From positions 1,245,232-1,309,231 of the forward strand of contig VZRZ01004411.1 in the NCBI GenBank assembly GCA_013398175.1: a stretch of DNA of 64,000 nucleotides, written 5' to 3'. Origin of the DNA: Climacteris rufus. Taxonomy: Eukaryota; Chordata; Aves; Passeriformes; Climacteridae. This document shows, in pieces, positions 23,001 to 35,395 of this stretch. The stretch's first letter is position 1, and every line of letters begins with the position of its first letter. Below the pieces are notes generated by a model. It did not search any database, was not told the origin of the DNA, and saw only the letters and a list, made by a program, of their open reading frames with translations. The position numbers and the translations under genes are program-made.

Positions 23001-24134
23001 ACTCTTTTCTGTCCTATACTTTTTGACCACCTAGATCACTTGAAAGGCCACTTCATTCCTTTCTGTCTGCCTCGCTTCCTTGCAAAATGATGTTTCCCAT
23101 CTTCAGAAAGCTCTCTGAGATGTCTCGGTAAAAATATCTACGTGAAGTCTTCAGTATTTTCAGTTACGGATATGCATCTCACCACATGTATTTGGACAGT
23201 ACAATGTTTTAATGATTTTGTTCATTGCAAATTTCTGTGAATTCATTGTGATTGATAAAACGCTGTATTTTTCTTTTTACACAAAAAACCACCAAACGAA
23301 CCCAGTCCTGCATAAACTCCGTTCGTTTATTTTGTTTCATTTAAAACAAGATTATGCCTACTACAATTCCATCTGTGTGGAAGTGTCTTGGCATAGCCTT
23401 TTAGAATGAGCTTATCTAGCTTATTAAAATTTTCCAAAATTCAAGCCTTTCCTACACCATTTTTCAGTAAAAAGATATTTTAACATGGAAGTGAAATTCC
23501 CTCAGTACAGCATGTTTTATTCTATAAAATTATGTTGTCAAGCAATGATAGAATAAAATTTCCCCAGATAAATTGGGCCATTGTACCATTTCTTTCTATT
23601 TCTATTCCAAAATATGGATTTTATGTATGATTAATCATATATTTGTTATGTAGTGGCAGGAATCTGGACTAAAATTCTAAAATAAAATATGCTTCATTGT
23701 CATGAGGAAATCTACTCACCACCTGAACTGCTTAGGATTTTGATTCCTGTACAATAAATATGAGGCACTTGAGGCAAGAAAAATTATGACATAATTGGCA
23801 CAAGTCCCATCTCCAGATGGAAGAACTTCTAAGACTGACACATTAGCCTCGCATAATTTATGGCAGAAATAAAATAACTGAACCCACTTCTGATTACTCC
23901 ACCCAGAAGCAAAGTTTAAGCAGGCATGTTCTTTGAATTAAACCCAAATTCTTCCCTGAAGTCTTGACTGAATACAGAAAACCATGTTCTGGAAGATACA
24001 CAAAGGGCAATTGCTGCAGTTAAGCCTAAGCTATGGGACCCAAGAGCAGATTGCAGAGTCTTTATAGATTTACTTCTGCTCCTTCCAATGCATTTGAGAG
24101 ATGTACATGTCTCCTCTCCTAATATCAGAGTTCC
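20041..24134. other. Non-coding stretch
   Basis: No gene recognised. Open frames are short and unlike known proteins. A line near 22390-22440 (GGGACCTTTAACAACATCTC) faintly recalls the minus strand of a CR1 tail but lacks the terminal octamers. Confidence 0.55.
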
Positions 24135-24280
24135 TACCAGTCTCTCTTTATTCTTACAACACTTCCGTGTAGTGGAAGAGGATTGTTTCTCAGATGGAGA
24201 ATGACAGGATAGAATAATGAAATAACTTGTTAGGGAGAGGGGATTGAACCTGTGTCGTGTGTACAAGACCCTACTGTCTC
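24135..24280 (-). mobile_element. MIR-type SINE
   Basis: Read on the minus strand from 24280, it starts with ACAGTAGGGTCTTGTACA. A B-box-like GGTTCAATCCC from the tRNA-derived head follows, then the core with CTCCATCTGAGAAACAATCC and GTGTTGTAAGAATAAA. The order head-to-core matches MIR elements shared by amniotes. The tRNA-like part is a SINE promoter relic, not a tRNA gene. A 192-codon minus-strand frame running through it is a coincidence. Confidence 0.75.
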
Positions 24281-27200
24281 TTTTGGGCAGCAGCTGTTCT
24301 GGCTTATTCAGAGCTTGGGCTGGGTGTAAGACCAGGCTGCCAATGCACAGTGATGCAAACCACTTGTGTGCCAAGCCAGCTGGATGTGTCTGTGCAAAAT
24401 GACATGCTAACCAGCACTGGAGGTAGGAGGCAGGAGGAATATTTGAACTAACTAGGAATTGAGATGATGGTTTAAGGAAATGTTGCATTCTCATTTACCA
24501 TCTTTTGGGGATCACTTGAAAAGTGTCAATGCTCACTTTTCTTCCCATCCCTGATTCTCCCTGGTCACAGGGAATACAAACTGAAGAAACATGAATATGA
24601 GGCCAGTAAATGCTGGAAAACATCTTTTGATAAATGTGTTTTTTCTAATCTTCTCTTCTCAGTAAGGGCTGCACTTGCTTTTGTTGAAGACAAAAAAGAC
24701 TGTGTTAAATATTTTTCCACTAGAATTCGATATCACCAGACTTGGATGCAAATGTCCCTCATGCTTATGTAGTAGAGTAGATTTTCATGACAATATTTAA
24801 ACAAAGAGTTAACTAATCTGTTAGCTCATTTAAGAAATAGTTAAGTTTATAGCTTGCCTCAATATCCATGTGAATAGAAGGAGAGATGACTTTCAGTATA
24901 TGCTGCTCCTTACAGCAGACACTAATGTTGGGTGGGAGGCAGAAGTGGTCTCCCGAAGTCTACTATTCACCTACTATTCACTGCCTACATGGCAGTCTTG
25001 CAGCTGAATACAGTCATTAGAGTTTAAAAAGAAATTTCCTTGTTTTTGCTCACTGGCCTCTGAATGTCCAAACTGAAGGTGTGACATGCTTTGTCTGCAA
25101 AGTGGCAGGAAGTTGGCATCCTGCCCAACTTTTGCTCTGTTGCAAGCTTTTTTATGGTAAGGAGATTTATGGGTTTTTCAGTTGCTGGATTATTTGGTTT
25201 TGGTTTAGGGGTTTGTTTTAGTTTGCTTGTTTGTGTCTTAATTATTTAGATTATGCTCTTAGCTGAAGTGTGACACTTTGGATTGGAGGGTGACAGGGGT
25301 AAATGAGATTGCTTTGGTTTGCCCCACTCTGGTAGCTTTCCCACTGTTGTCACCCTGGAACACAAGAGCTGTGGTACTCAGCCACCCCCTATCCTGTATC
25401 CTCTTGGGATGTAAAATTTAAGAGATCTTTCAGGTTCTGAGGGTGTTTCTGCCACACCATCATCTAGTCCTAGAATTGTGATGAGAAGTGTGGGATGAAG
25501 GGAGAGCCAAAGTCTTTTGGGTCTGAGCCTGAAAAATGGGAAAAAGAGGAAAGGAGGAGAAGAATGGGCACAACTAGAGGGGTGCTCCTCTGACTAACAG
25601 GGGTTTTAACAACTACCTTGGGAACCACCTGTGATTTTAGCAGCCAGTTCTGCTCAACTGTACTGAACTGCCTCAACTGTTTGGCAAATACCTTTACAGA
25701 ACCATTTGTAGGATAAATAGGCAACAGATTATTTTTTTCCTAACCAAACAATTTAGCAGTTGCTTTATGCCCTAAAAGTTGGTAGATTTGTCCTCCCTCC
25801 AATGATCTGTTTATCGTAATAATGATATTTCATTTTTAACTCCTGCTGTTGTGATTCTTGTCAGCCACACAGCTCTCTGGTCTCTTCTGAAAATGATGTT
25901 TGGCCCTTGGTCTCTTGGAGGCTAAAGCTGGAAGATAGGAAATGCTGTTCCTCCAGGGATCCTATTAATGTGGAAGTTTCTAAAAATAAGGTTTATTTCA
26001 CTTTAATTTATGTTAGGCCCTGCTTACATCTTCTTTCTACTTACTTCAATAATTTTATTTTCATAACATACTTGGAAATAAAGTCTGTGAAATGTCTGAA
26101 CTAATGATCTGCCTGGTCAGGTCTTCTGAACATTTGGTCTGTAATATAGTGCTATTCTGGATCATGCAGAACCTTCTAGGGGTCCTGTTGTCCAATCCTA
26201 TTGTTATTCCTCTAAAGACTTACTAAAAGGTCCTTCACTGGTGGTAAAGGACTCTTTTGCAGGGGCTTCTTCAAATATAGCTCCATATTTGTAGAATTAA
26301 ACTGTGACCTGAAATAGGGAATATAATTCTGTGTTAAATTCTGATTTTCAAATATCTGTAAAAGTTAATCCTGCCTCCAATTATAAAATACCTTTCTGCT
26401 GGTAACAATTATCAGAAATGTGAGCTAGTTAGAAATCTAAGAAGAACACCTCTTGTTGAATGTCAAAGATGGGAGATTCAGGAGTTATCCCCATATAGTG
26501 TGAATGTATGTACTCACTGCTGGTCTGAACAAGACATGAGCAGAGCAGGTTGCAAGTCTTCTCTCCACGATATGAAGAGAAAGTCATGAAGCCCTGGCAA
26601 GGCCATTTATACCTCACTTCTGAGCTGGGTAATGAGTCATGGAATGTAGCAAGGTGATACCTGTGAAGGTCTCAGTAGTAGCCCAGTGAGGTAGCCCTCA
26701 TTCAGTATCTGTGATCCCGCAGCAATTTTGTCTTTAAAGAGAAAACGTCAGCTGTGATCAGAGAATGCATGTGTATTCTGAAGGTGGTTTTCTGCAGCCT
26801 CTGTACCGTGGAGCATGTTATTGTGGGTTGCTCTTTCATCTGCCGTGCTAATCAGGTCGGCTCTGTGCAATCCCCCAAAGATACTGTGACTCGTGTTTGT
26901 GCTCTCACTGTAGCTCAGTTTTAAGTTGGGTTGAAGTCTAATTCTCCTAGTTGTCAGTCTCTTTGGACACATTAAAACCTGGATGGGATTAGCACGCAGC
27001 ACAAATACGACTCCTGTCTACAGGAACTTTCATACTGACTGCTTGAATGGAAGATCCTGGAGCTCTTACTATCTACCTTTCTGCAGTCTCTTTTTCTTCT
27101 TTCGTGCCTTGTAACTCTGTGAGGCTGGTAAAACATACACTGAAAACTGCCAAGAGACCTCTTGTGAGCCTTATTAAGACAAGACTTAAAACTTCTTTGA

Positions 27201-28197
27201 GATTAGGTGAAAGTCTGATCAACATGCCCCCTCAAAAATACCAGCAGGAATTTTTATTAAATCTTTCTGCATTCATGCTTAGGCACCTGGGCTGTCTGTC
27301 ATTTGGCATTTTACTTTGCTTAAAATTGATGAAAAGTAATTTTATGTACAGTGAAAAGTAAGTGTATGGATAACAGACTCTGAGTACAAAGAATGCTGTT
27401 CTGTGCATGAACTTCTTTGTTGGCTTTTGGAGAGCAAAGCTGCTACCTTTGTTCCTTCAAGAAAAGAGTCACACCTATTTCATTCAAAACTTCAAAATGA
27501 GTCATGTGTCATCTGTACTTCCCTGCAAGCAAAAGACCTATGAGGAAAAAAATCCGCAGTTTGTATTCTTTGTGCTACTGTAAGACATTGTTTCTTCAGA
27601 AGCTTAAAACAAACATTAATTTATTGAGGTGACTGCTTTGCCAGGGGTCACTTGATCCTTTGCTTTCCAATTTAGAGCTGATGTTATTGACTTGAACTGC
27701 CAAACACTCAGACTCAAAGCCCCCTGTGAAAATTACATCCAGTGAGCTATCAACCTGTTAGAGGATGACGTAGATTGTGTAAGATTTTGGGGGTTATAAA
27801 ACCTCTGGAAATTGCATGTGAATACTCCAGCAACTAAGAGGAGGTAAAAAGATGACACAATACAAAATAATTTTCTATTTACTCTCTGGGATGATACTAA
27901 TAAGCTTCTTTTATTTTCACTAGACCAGTTTTAGAAATTCTATTCAAAGGCCACAGCTGGAAACAGCTGTCTGTACTATGAAGTGTCTATTTTAGTGCTT
28001 TTAATTCTCTGGTGTCTTAAGTCAAAACCATTGTGCATTCAACATGGTTTCTTTTGCATGCAGGCTATAAAGAGTAGTTAGCACCTCAGCGGAATGGTTG
28101 TCAATTATGTTATCTTATGTCCTCCTTGCCAGACAGTATTGTACTAGATGTGCCCTAAATAAGAGTAAAAGCATAGTCTTAAAGTGTTAAAAAAGCA
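24281..28197. other. Non-coding stretch
   Basis: Unique-looking sequence without gene or transposon ends. A small direct repeat, CTACTATTCA, occurs twice near 24960-24980. Confidence 0.55.
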
Positions 28198-28420
28198 CTT
28201 ACAAGTAAAGAGCAAAAAACCATAGGCTGCGAAAATAGAAGACTTGAGAGCAAACAAGCGGTAGAAGTGACAGGCAGAGGTCTTGGTGTGTAGCTGTCAA
28301 ACCGTTACCACTCTGCTCGCAGTGCCCTGATAAGGATCGCAGAGCAGTTCTATCGGCTCCTTCCACAAACACACGTGGAGTTAGATCAAAAGCTGATGTC
28401 ACAGTGCTGCAGTTTTCTTC
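28198..28420. promoter_or_regulatory. Candidate regulatory block retaining CpGs
   Basis: Within about 220 bp there are at least seven CpGs in otherwise CpG-poor DNA, a GATAAG site at 28329 and a palindromic E-box CACGTG at 28372. CpG retention suggests either constraint or lack of germline methylation. No start site, TATA or exon is evident. Confidence 0.3.
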
Positions 28421-29035
28421 AGGAGTTTGAAATGTGAGTGTTTGTACCCTAACAATACAGGCTATGCTTGAAGTTCCTTGGTCTGTCTAAACCACTGGCA
28501 AACTCATTGGGACAGAGGGAACGATAGTGGCTCGTTCATGCGTTGGCTGTACTGACAAGAAAAACAAGGGAGGACTCTGCAGTGCTGGCCTTTGTGGTTG
28601 GGAGCTAATCTGCTCGTTACTGACTGTTTTACCAGCCTTGCCAACACTCTAGGCTGGGCTCTCCCTCTTTCTGGGGTCAGGAGGAGGCATGTTCTGATCT
28701 TGGAGAAACATTCAGGAAATGGCTTTGCAAAGGCAAAGAGGCCTCAATGAATTTCCATGTTAGAGAAGACTCTGAAATCAATACCCTGGCCCAAATGAAT
28801 GGAGCTATTCATTTTGGTGGGGAGTGGGTGGGAAGAGTCTGGGATCTATAAGACTGCCAGATTTTGTAAAGGCCCTGCGCTGTTTCTGCAGTGTGTCTAA
28901 CTGCCCTGGCCAGCCTTTTCCATGGCAGGGAGGTACTAGTGAGCAGGCATCCTCCCTGAATTGTGGCTGCTCTCACACTCCCCTTCTAAGTGTTATGATA
29001 CCTGCTTTCTCTCATAATCTCATCTGAAGCTGACT

Positions 29036-29625
29036 TTGCCTTCTTTTCTGACATCCTGCCCAACCTCCTAGCCCCTTGTCTTCTTTCCCTCACCCCCTCA
29101 CTTGACTTACAAACCCAGAGCAACACTCCCACTCACTGAAAGAGCCTTGCTCCTGTTTTGCCAAAACACTGGTCCTCCTCTGATCCGTTGGAGCATTGCT
29201 TTCTCTCTCACCTCTCCACTTCTTTCAACAAAGCATATTTAGCCTCTGCCCCTTGCCTCACCCTGCCCTCTTGAGACCTCCAATCCATTAATGTCTATCA
29301 CTTTTTTGTCATTCTCGGCATCCTCTCCCTGCTGTCTGTTCTCTTAAGTGACCTCAGCTGTTGCTTCACCCCACTTTAGTATTTTCTTGATCCTCAACTC
29401 TTTCTTCAGTGTCTCGTCAGAAAACTGCCCCATGAACCCACTCAGCCCAGCTTCCTGACAACAGTTATCGCTACATTGTGTTTGTGGTCTTCCCTATTTG
29501 TTTTGCTTCTTCTTCCCTCTCTGTCCCTGGCCATCACTTAAATCCAAAAAACACTTTCTTTAACTTGTCCTGTTATCCATCTCTCCTTCAGATCCTTTTC
29601 TGAAATCTCCCTATGTTTTGATACA
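29036..29625. other. Pyrimidine-rich strand-asymmetric stretch
   Basis: Roughly 590 bp of the plus strand is strongly biased to C and T, with many CTTC, CCTC and TCTC words but no fixed repeat unit. I see no coding frame and no transposon family. It could be the antisense side of an old purine-rich repeat or transcript. Confidence 0.4.
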
Positions 29626-30251
29626 AGAAACACTTGGGATAACAAACACATTGTTCTTTTAAATGTCTTTATGTGTATTACTCTTCAATGCTCATTGTTA
29701 TCTGACAATTACTTTGACGTGTTTGTCCATACTTGACTAGTATATTCGTGTTAAAAACACAAAAATATAACAGTACATGGGTACATACAGAGAAGAGAGA
29801 TGAACTCTTTTCTTGCTGTCTGAACAGGAGGAAGATGCTGTACTTTACTCTTTCTACGAAACAGAGTCTCCCCAGTTTGCTAAATTATCTATCAGCCTGA
29901 CCACATAGAGCTGCTATTGGTGGGGATTGCACACTGATTTTCCTCTAAATTCACCCCAAACTGTAATTTCTGTATATACCTTCTATGCTGTGCTGGTTTT
30001 GGCTGGGCTAGAGTTAACTTTCTTCATAGACAGAAGATGGGACTAAGTTTTGGATTTGTGCTGAACACAGGGTTGATAATATAGAGATATTTTTCTTACT
30101 GTTGAGCAGGGCTTACACAGAGCCGAGGTGTTTTCATACTGCCACATTTGCAAGGAAGTTGAGGATGCATGTTAGAGGTTGGGAGGAGACACAGATGGGA
30201 CGGGTGACCCCAAGTGACCAAAGGCATATTCCAGACCATCTGACATCAGTA

Positions 30252-30257
30252 TATAAA
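30252..30257 (+). promoter_or_regulatory. TATA box of the solo LTR
   Basis: TATAAA lies 263 bp into the LTR. Just upstream is TGACATCA, one base away from a CRE palindrome. The signal order suits an intact LTR promoter, though activity is unknown. Confidence 0.55.
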
Positions 30258-30437
30258 GTGGTAGGAAGAAAGAGAAAGGAAAGAACATTTGGAGTGATGG
30301 CGTTTGTCTTCCCAAGTAACTGCTATGTGTGATGGGGCCCTGCTCTCTGGAGGTGGCTGAACACCTGGCTGCCCATGGGAAGCAGTGAATTAATTCCTTG
30401 TTGTGCTTTGGTTGTGTGCACTGCTTCTGCTTTACCA

Positions 30438-30443
30438 ATTAAA
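30438..30443 (+). terminator. Polyadenylation signal of the solo LTR
   Basis: ATTAAA, the common variant hexamer, lies about 185 bp after the TATA box and is followed by T-rich sequence. Confidence 0.55.
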
Positions 30444-30570
30444 CTGTCTTTATCTCAACCCATGAGTTTTTGACCTTTTACCCTTCTGATTCTCTTCCCC
30501 ATCCTGCTGGTGGAGGAGTGAGTGAGCAGCTGCACGGGGCCTGGCTGCTGGCTGGGTTTAAACCACAACA

Positions 30571-33500
30571 TGTGCTTTGCACAATTTTGCTCAAAAATAT
30601 GTTTAAAAGACTCTACATTGTCTTTTCCACATTAGCCAGTGAATTAATGCTTCCAGCAGCTGACTCCTGAAGAAAGAAGGCACAATAAGGAAGCACTGTC
30701 TATCGTGTCTCCAATTGGTTATTGTTTTAATATCCTTGAAGCATAACCAAATTCGCTAACAGTGCTCAGCAGTAAGTCCAGGAAACAAATACAGTTTTCT
30801 CTGCTTGTAATAGGTTTACTCATAAGCATAGCAGCAGCCTGGGAAGTGTTAATGAAGGCTTGTCTACCTGTGAGAGCTGTTGCTGCAGCCCAGGTAGGAT
30901 GGGACAGCAGATACAAGGCAGGAGGGTGTTTCAGTCCAGTTCCTCTGAGATGTAACTGCAATAGGACAACCTGCTCAGGGCAGACACAGGCCTGCAGTGT
31001 GGGTGCCCACCTCTCATCCTCATCATAGCTAGCTCCACACACACTTGTCATTTGTTCTTTGTATTCAGCATTGTTTATTCTGTTCTATTTGTCATGATAC
31101 AACTGCTCTGACTCTTTACTGTAGAAACTCTTCTGATTTATTAACTTAGGATGAGTTTCATATATCTCAAATACTTCTACCAGGCACTTGAAGTATCTAT
31201 TTCTTGCTCCTTTTTCTGGGCTTTATATCAATTACATTTTATGCACCCTTAGACAAATGTGTGTAGGATTTATATGTGTTGTTAGATTTATTCAGAAGTC
31301 TTGAATTTTTTGATTGCTATTTTTCAGAGACCTGTCTTTAAGTTTAAACCTGGAACTCGTTCAGGAGCTGATTATTTTTTTACTTCTAAAAAAGGTACTG
31401 TCCACAAATCTTTACAGCAAAGGGACTGGAAGAGCATGCTTCCTAGAAAGGGTCTTATTAGCTGAACTTCAGTTACAGTATTTGCTACAAAAATTTAGCT
31501 GAGTTAGTGGGAAAAATTAAATAATTTAAAATTAAATTATATTTTTGATGCAATCATAAATTTGAAAATCTTGCTTTCTACTACTGACATTGGAAAAGTG
31601 AAGAGCTAGAAATAATGCTGATTACAAGGACTGTAGAATAAGCTGTAGAACTCCAGAAGGAAGCCTTGATTAAAGACAGCATTAAGCTCCAAGGAAAATG
31701 GGACTTGGAAAAATCTTTCAAAACTTGTAACTTGAGAATGTTTGCCTTTATGGAAGGAAAGGAAGATGGATGATGCTTGAACTATGCCTGAAATAAAAAT
31801 GCCTTTACCCTTTCCTTATGATTAAAGCTTTTAAAATTTTCCTGAAATACTGTGATTGTGCTTAAATATATATTTGCTTTTGAAACCTGTGTAGTTTCAG
31901 GAGGTTCCCTGTCTTAATTATAGAAGATTTGTGCTCAGTTTCTCATGTCACACTCCTATATTTAAAAAAAGAAGAAGAAAGCTGGAGAAAATCTTGCTAA
32001 CCTCTTAACCCAGGTACTGAAGAAATCTCTCAAGCTAGTAAAATGTTTAAAAAGCCTAAGAAAAAACTAGTTTAAAAATGAAAAGGATGAAATATTTCCA
32101 CTTTCAAGGCCATTCCTCATGAAGATGCTGGTCCAGTTCTTCCCTCTTTGAGGCTTCATTATAGTTGTGGCCCTGGCTGTTGTATTGTTGCACCTGCTTT
32201 TCTTTTTAATGTGCAGTAACATGGAGCACCAGAGTACAGAAGGTCACAGAAAGCTCCAGCCTTCATACCCATATCTCTGCTATATCTGCTTCTCCATTTT
32301 ATGCCTGGTATGAAGAAATCTTCCTGAACAGCCTGGGCTTCCTTTGGCCTGGCTGTGTAGTTCTGTGGGAGCTCTATCAGGCTTGAGCCTCCTGTCTCCT
32401 ACAGGAATGTGTACCTCAGATGGCATTTTGCTGTTCTGGTCTCTGCTCTGTACTTCATGGTGTTTGGCATACGTGTGTTCACAGCACTAGTGAATAAGAG
32501 CTATAGTCAGCAAAGATTTGATATGCCATTCCTGTAACCATTGCTGCTGCTTGCTTGGATGGTTATAGGGTTTCCCCTCTCTTTCCATCCTACAGACCTT
32601 CTTCCTGCCACTGCTGCCTCCAGCCAGGAGGGCAGTGAGGGTCTACTGTTGGATGTGCCCCAGCCTAGACCTAGTGGTTTCTCTGTGAGTGAGTCAAGCC
32701 TCCTCGCTGCCCTAGGAGAGCACCTCCTGGTCCCTCCCACCTGCCAAGCAAGGGCATGAACAAAAAAGGTGCACTGGAGCAAAGAGGAAGTCCCTATGCA
32801 CTGACTGTAAGAAACCCAGACTGTAAGTCTCCACTCTCTGGATTATTGTTCTTACCAAAAATTTGAAACACAAAATAAACAAAAAGACCCTGTGGCGTAG
32901 TACAAGTTCTTCTTATTTGTGGTGTGTGGAGCAGGCATATTTGGAGAGAATTAAAAAAAGTTATTTTGAGGTGCCAGTGAGTGGCAGCTTAATTGAAATA
33001 ATCACAGTAGTCCAGACAAAGATGGTACCGCTTGCAGCACTTTTAAATCTCTCCTATGATAAATGAAAAAGATTTTTCTTCATCTCTAGCTACTGTAGTT
33101 GGATCCAGTCTGGTGCCCAGATGACTAAAGTCTGGTGTCCTGTCAACTTTAAGGAAGTTTGGCTCCAAGACTACATTGCTGTAACAGTCTAGGGTGTAGA
33201 AGAACAATACAGACTTTGGATACATTTCATTTTGATCTCTGGAGATCCAACAGACTAGTCATGACTGTGAATGTGGCTAGCTTGTAGGAAGATTGTGCAA
33301 CATGCTGATTGTATATCTGACGTCCAAATCTACTCTGTGGATCAAAGGGATATCTTCAAGGAAACAAGAAAGGAAGTAAATCTGAAAACAGCTCTGAAAT
33401 TTGTACACAACATCTGAAAGGATTTGGCCCCCTTATGAACTGCTGATAATTTCGTCACTGCAGTCTCTGCGAGAGCCATCAGAAAGAGTGGAGAAAAACA

Positions 33501-34837
33501 CATAAATCTGAGACCAAAGCAGAAAAGACTTTGCCTAAGTCTAATGAACTGGAAAGGGAAAGATTTCATTTCCACAAGCACATCTGCACTTGTAAGTTGA
33601 GCATGCCAAAGGCTGAACAGAATGGCACATACTGAACTGACTGAGTTCTGTTAGTTACTGAGTAACTAATTCACAGATTACCAATTTCTCTTAAGAGTAA
33701 TGTTAGTGACACTGGTACATCTATACTTGAGTGACTTTGCTCCTAAACAATTTAATTTGATAAAAATTATTAAGATAGAAGTAGTTTCACAGGATTTCTT
33801 TTATGAAGTCATTGTAAACAGTCAGTGGAGAATAGCAAAGTCTTGCATAGCAGTCCTGAAAGGCAGGTATTAGTTGGGTTGGGAAAATTAAATCGTTTGT
33901 CCGTGGCTGAATTTTAAGAGGCATAATGTATATGTGACCATTTCCCAACAAATTATGGGAGAAAGCAGCAACATGAATATCCTTCAGAAACATTTTTTTT
34001 TAGTATTTCTAGGAGAGGACGGAAACCTTCTAAGTTCAGCAGGCATTGACTCCCATTCTTGTTACTGTAGACTTCCTGAGTTTCTTCTGGTCTGTAAGTG
34101 GCTGTATGGCATTGGTTTACTCATATTCTCTCTCAGAATCATGGCAAACTGATCTGATTTCCTCTTAGGTACAGAAAATACACCTCATAAGAGGAACAAC
34201 TGTTTGACCTTATTTTGCCTTTAGTAAGGTGTTTGACATTCTGAAGGGCATAAATTTAATTACCTTCAGATGATGTTATGAACTAATGGGGGCAAAACTG
34301 TTCTCAGAGAATGATGATCAGTTCCCTGTCAGATGGAGGAATATGTAAAGCACAGCTGAGATCTGAGATGAGTCTTGTTCTGCTTGATGGCTTTCATTGC
34401 TAATAGTAGGCAGTTAGATGATGGAGTACAGAGAGTCCTTATTGAGATGACAGCAAGCCAGAGAGGAAGACTGAATTCTTCAGAGATGAGCTTTGGAATC
34501 CAAATAATCTTGATGAATTGGCAGCATGGTCTGGAGGAAGCAGGATGCTTTTCAGCAGGGGCAAGGAAAAAAACAGACTCAGCACCAGGAATTACAGCTG
34601 CCAGAACAGGGAGAGCAGAACTGGGTAGGCAGCAGTGTGCTGAGGGACTCATACTCCATGCAAAGCATGTAAATGATCTGTATGGCCTCTGGGCAGCTGA
34701 GCTCAGAGGGTGTCAGGTCTCCAACCCCATGGTTACTTGTGCATGTTGTAGCTGCTTTGGGCTGATTTCTCAGGAGGACTTAAGGACCCAACTTAATCTG
34801 AAATCAGTGAGAGTTTTACTTGTAAATACTTTTAAAG
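30571..34837. other. Non-coding stretch
   Basis: No gene recognised. A diverged segment near 33850-33910 has words like the minus strand of a MIR core but is too decayed to call. A 179-codon plus-strand frame starting at 34375 resembles no protein I know and runs into the MIR that follows. Confidence 0.5.
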
Positions 34838-34976
34838 TATCTGAATCCCCATTCCTCATCTGCAAAATGCAGAAGATAATACTTCCCTCCCTCACAAGTG
34901 TGCTTTTAGCATAAAGACATTAGAGATTGTAAAGAATTAAGATGCTCTGGTAATGGGGATCATATAAGTACTTTGG
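34838..34976 (+). mobile_element. MIR-type SINE
   Basis: CCCCATTCCTCATCTGCAAA followed by GATAATACTTCCCTCCCTCA is the MIR core. A tail with ATTGTAAAGAATTAAGATGC and CATATAAGTAC matches the 3' part of an amniote MIR. The tRNA-derived head is missing or decayed. Confidence 0.7.
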
Positions 34977-35280
34977 ATAAAGCTGTTTCTCTTTCCTCCT
35001 TGCACCTCTGTACATGGCAAATTAGACTAAAATTAATCCAATATAACTTTCTCATCCTTATAGTATTTTTATTCAGGCATTTACATGCTTTGCATTTCTA
35101 AGGTTTGGCACTCCTCTCCTTTAGGGCATGGCATGGAGAAGTGCTATCTGAGAACTATGGATATGATGTGTCAGAGAAGCTGAGAATGTGGATACCAAAA
35201 AGGTTTCTTGGCAGAAAAAAGTGATTGGAAAACTCCCAGGACTTTCTCTTCTTGCATTTTACAGTCTTTTTTCTTATGAC

Positions 35281-35395
35281 TTCATAGAGTATCTTGAGTA
35301 GGAAGGGACCCATAAGGATCATTGAGTACAACTCCCAACTTGTGATAAATAATCCAAAAGTGGGATTCCCCTTCCCAAATTGCTTCAAATTAAAT
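35281..35395 (-). mobile_element. CR1 LINE 3' tail
   Basis: Forward sequence TTCATAGAGTATCTTGAGTA, then GGAAGGGACCCATAAGGATC, then GAGTACAACTCCC is the reverse complement of a bird CR1 3' end, so the element's 3' end is at the left. Only one degraded octamer remains. Similarity fades after about 35335. It is 5'-truncated, as most CR1 copies are. Confidence 0.75.

Larger units (their letters stand above)
29989..30570 (+). mobile_element. Solo LTR, avian ERVL-type
   Basis: A 582-bp element runs from TGTGCTGGTTTTGGCTGG to AACCACAACA, with TG...CA termini. Inside are TTGATAATATAGAGATAT, CTTACACAGAGCC, TATAAA at 30252, GGAGTGATGGCGTTTGTC, CTGAACACCTG and an ATTAAA signal at 30438, in the order of a neoavian ERVL-type LTR. 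The flanking pentamers TATGC (29984-29988) and TGTGC (30571-30575) differ at one base, consistent with an aged 5-bp target-site duplication. No primer site or internal sequence follows, so recombination between two LTRs has left a solo copy. It shares only its first 13 bases and termini with the LTR at 2313, so it is another subfamily. The 76-codon frame inside is not a gene. Confidence 0.9.

Noticed and set aside
24241..24270. Possible tRNA T-arm (GATTGAACC)
   Set aside because: It is the B-box-like head of a MIR SINE, with no cloverleaf around it.
23916..24494. 192-codon minus-strand open frame
   Set aside because: It runs straight through a MIR-type SINE, has no recognisable domain, and is most likely a chance frame.
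34375..34914. 179-codon plus-strand open frame
   Set aside because: No domain recognised, and its end lies in a MIR element. Composition is like its surroundings.
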